Below, piece by piece: positions 63,867-64,000 of a stretch of DNA of 64,000 nt. Position 1 is the stretch's first letter; every line of letters begins with the position of its first letter. The translations under genes were made by a program, and so were the position numbers. The DNA is from Saccopteryx bilineata (Eukaryota > Chordata > Mammalia > Chiroptera > Emballonuridae): positions 71,526,305-71,590,304 of the forward strand of contig NC_089498.1 of the NCBI RefSeq assembly GCF_036850765.1, in the 5' to 3' direction. The notes below the pieces were generated by a model. It did not search any database. It had not been told where the DNA came from and was given only the letters and a program-made list of their open reading frames with translations.

Positions 63867-64000
63867 GAAGAAGATAAGCTTTTCAGAGGAGACACCAAAT
63901 GGCGATGATGCCGGTGCTGGAAAAAAAAAAAAAAAAAAAAAAGGAAGGAGATAAGAATTACTGGTAATTTTACTAGCATCCAACTGGATTTTTTTTCCTT

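Larger units (their letters stand above)
59264..64000 (+). other. HKDC1: HKDC1 intron 16 (partial)
   Basis: The expected next exon (beginning with the codons after QIE of exon 16) was not found, so the window ends inside this intron. Contents: SINEs (59613-59944, 60658-60956, 61443-61782, 63600-63866), old LINE-1 pieces (about 60080-60560 and 61200-61420), a Helitron (to 63177), a MIR (about 63310-63490) and a 5S copy. Confidence 0.8.

Noticed and set aside
59264..64000. Search for HKDC1 exon 17
   Set aside because: No acceptor followed by the expected continuation was found; the exon presumably lies beyond 64000.

Overview
The window is mammalian nuclear DNA dominated by one gene, HKDC1 (hexokinase domain containing 1), on the + strand. 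Sixteen coding exons run from the start codon at 15771 to a splice donor after 59263. They join in frame into about 790 residues with canonical GT..AG borders and no internal stop. The family is about 917 residues long, so roughly 127 C-terminal residues, normally two more exons, lie beyond the right edge. Exon sizes mirror each other between the N- and C-half hexokinase domains (149/146, 120/120, 96/96, 100/100, 184/184, 156/156), the signature of the ancient hexokinase duplication.

The organism is most likely a bat. More than 30 tRNA-derived SINE copies are spread over the window. They fall into a few families: heads like cctgaccaggcggtggcgc, cctgacctgtggtggcgc, gccctggccggttggctc, and a shorter gccctggctgg type. 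From memory these resemble SINEs of horseshoe-bat relatives (Rhinolophoidea) rather than the VES SINE of vesper bats. The gene is certain; the species group is an inference.

Layout. 1-15.6 kb is intergenic: SINEs, a probable solo LTR (about 5.2-6.5 kb), a pogo/Tc1-like DNA transposon (6754-7412), a MIR, a 5'-truncated LINE-1 with a SINE inside it (13.17-14.32 kb), and no convincing gene. 15.77-59.26 kb is HKDC1. Intron 7 (11 kb) holds an antisense full-length but dead LINE-1 (34289-42278) bounded by a 14-bp target-site duplication; it carries a doubled 3' end, a nested SINE and a nested 7SK retropseudogene. Intron 10 holds an 806-bp hAT element with perfect 8-bp duplications. Intron 2 holds a small hAT-like MITE inside a SINE and a perfect 3 x 40-bp tandem repeat. 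59.26-64 kb is the start of the next HKDC1 intron. It holds SINEs, a Helitron deletion derivative with a 260-codon open frame and a textbook 3' hairpin/CTAG end (63177), and a SINE containing a truncated 5S rRNA copy.

No undescribed gene system was found. The most unusual content is retrotransposition oddities: three small-RNA copies (7SK, 5S, U2) that start at nucleotide 1 and lack their 3' part and any A-tail, plus the composite LINE-1 and the Helitron.
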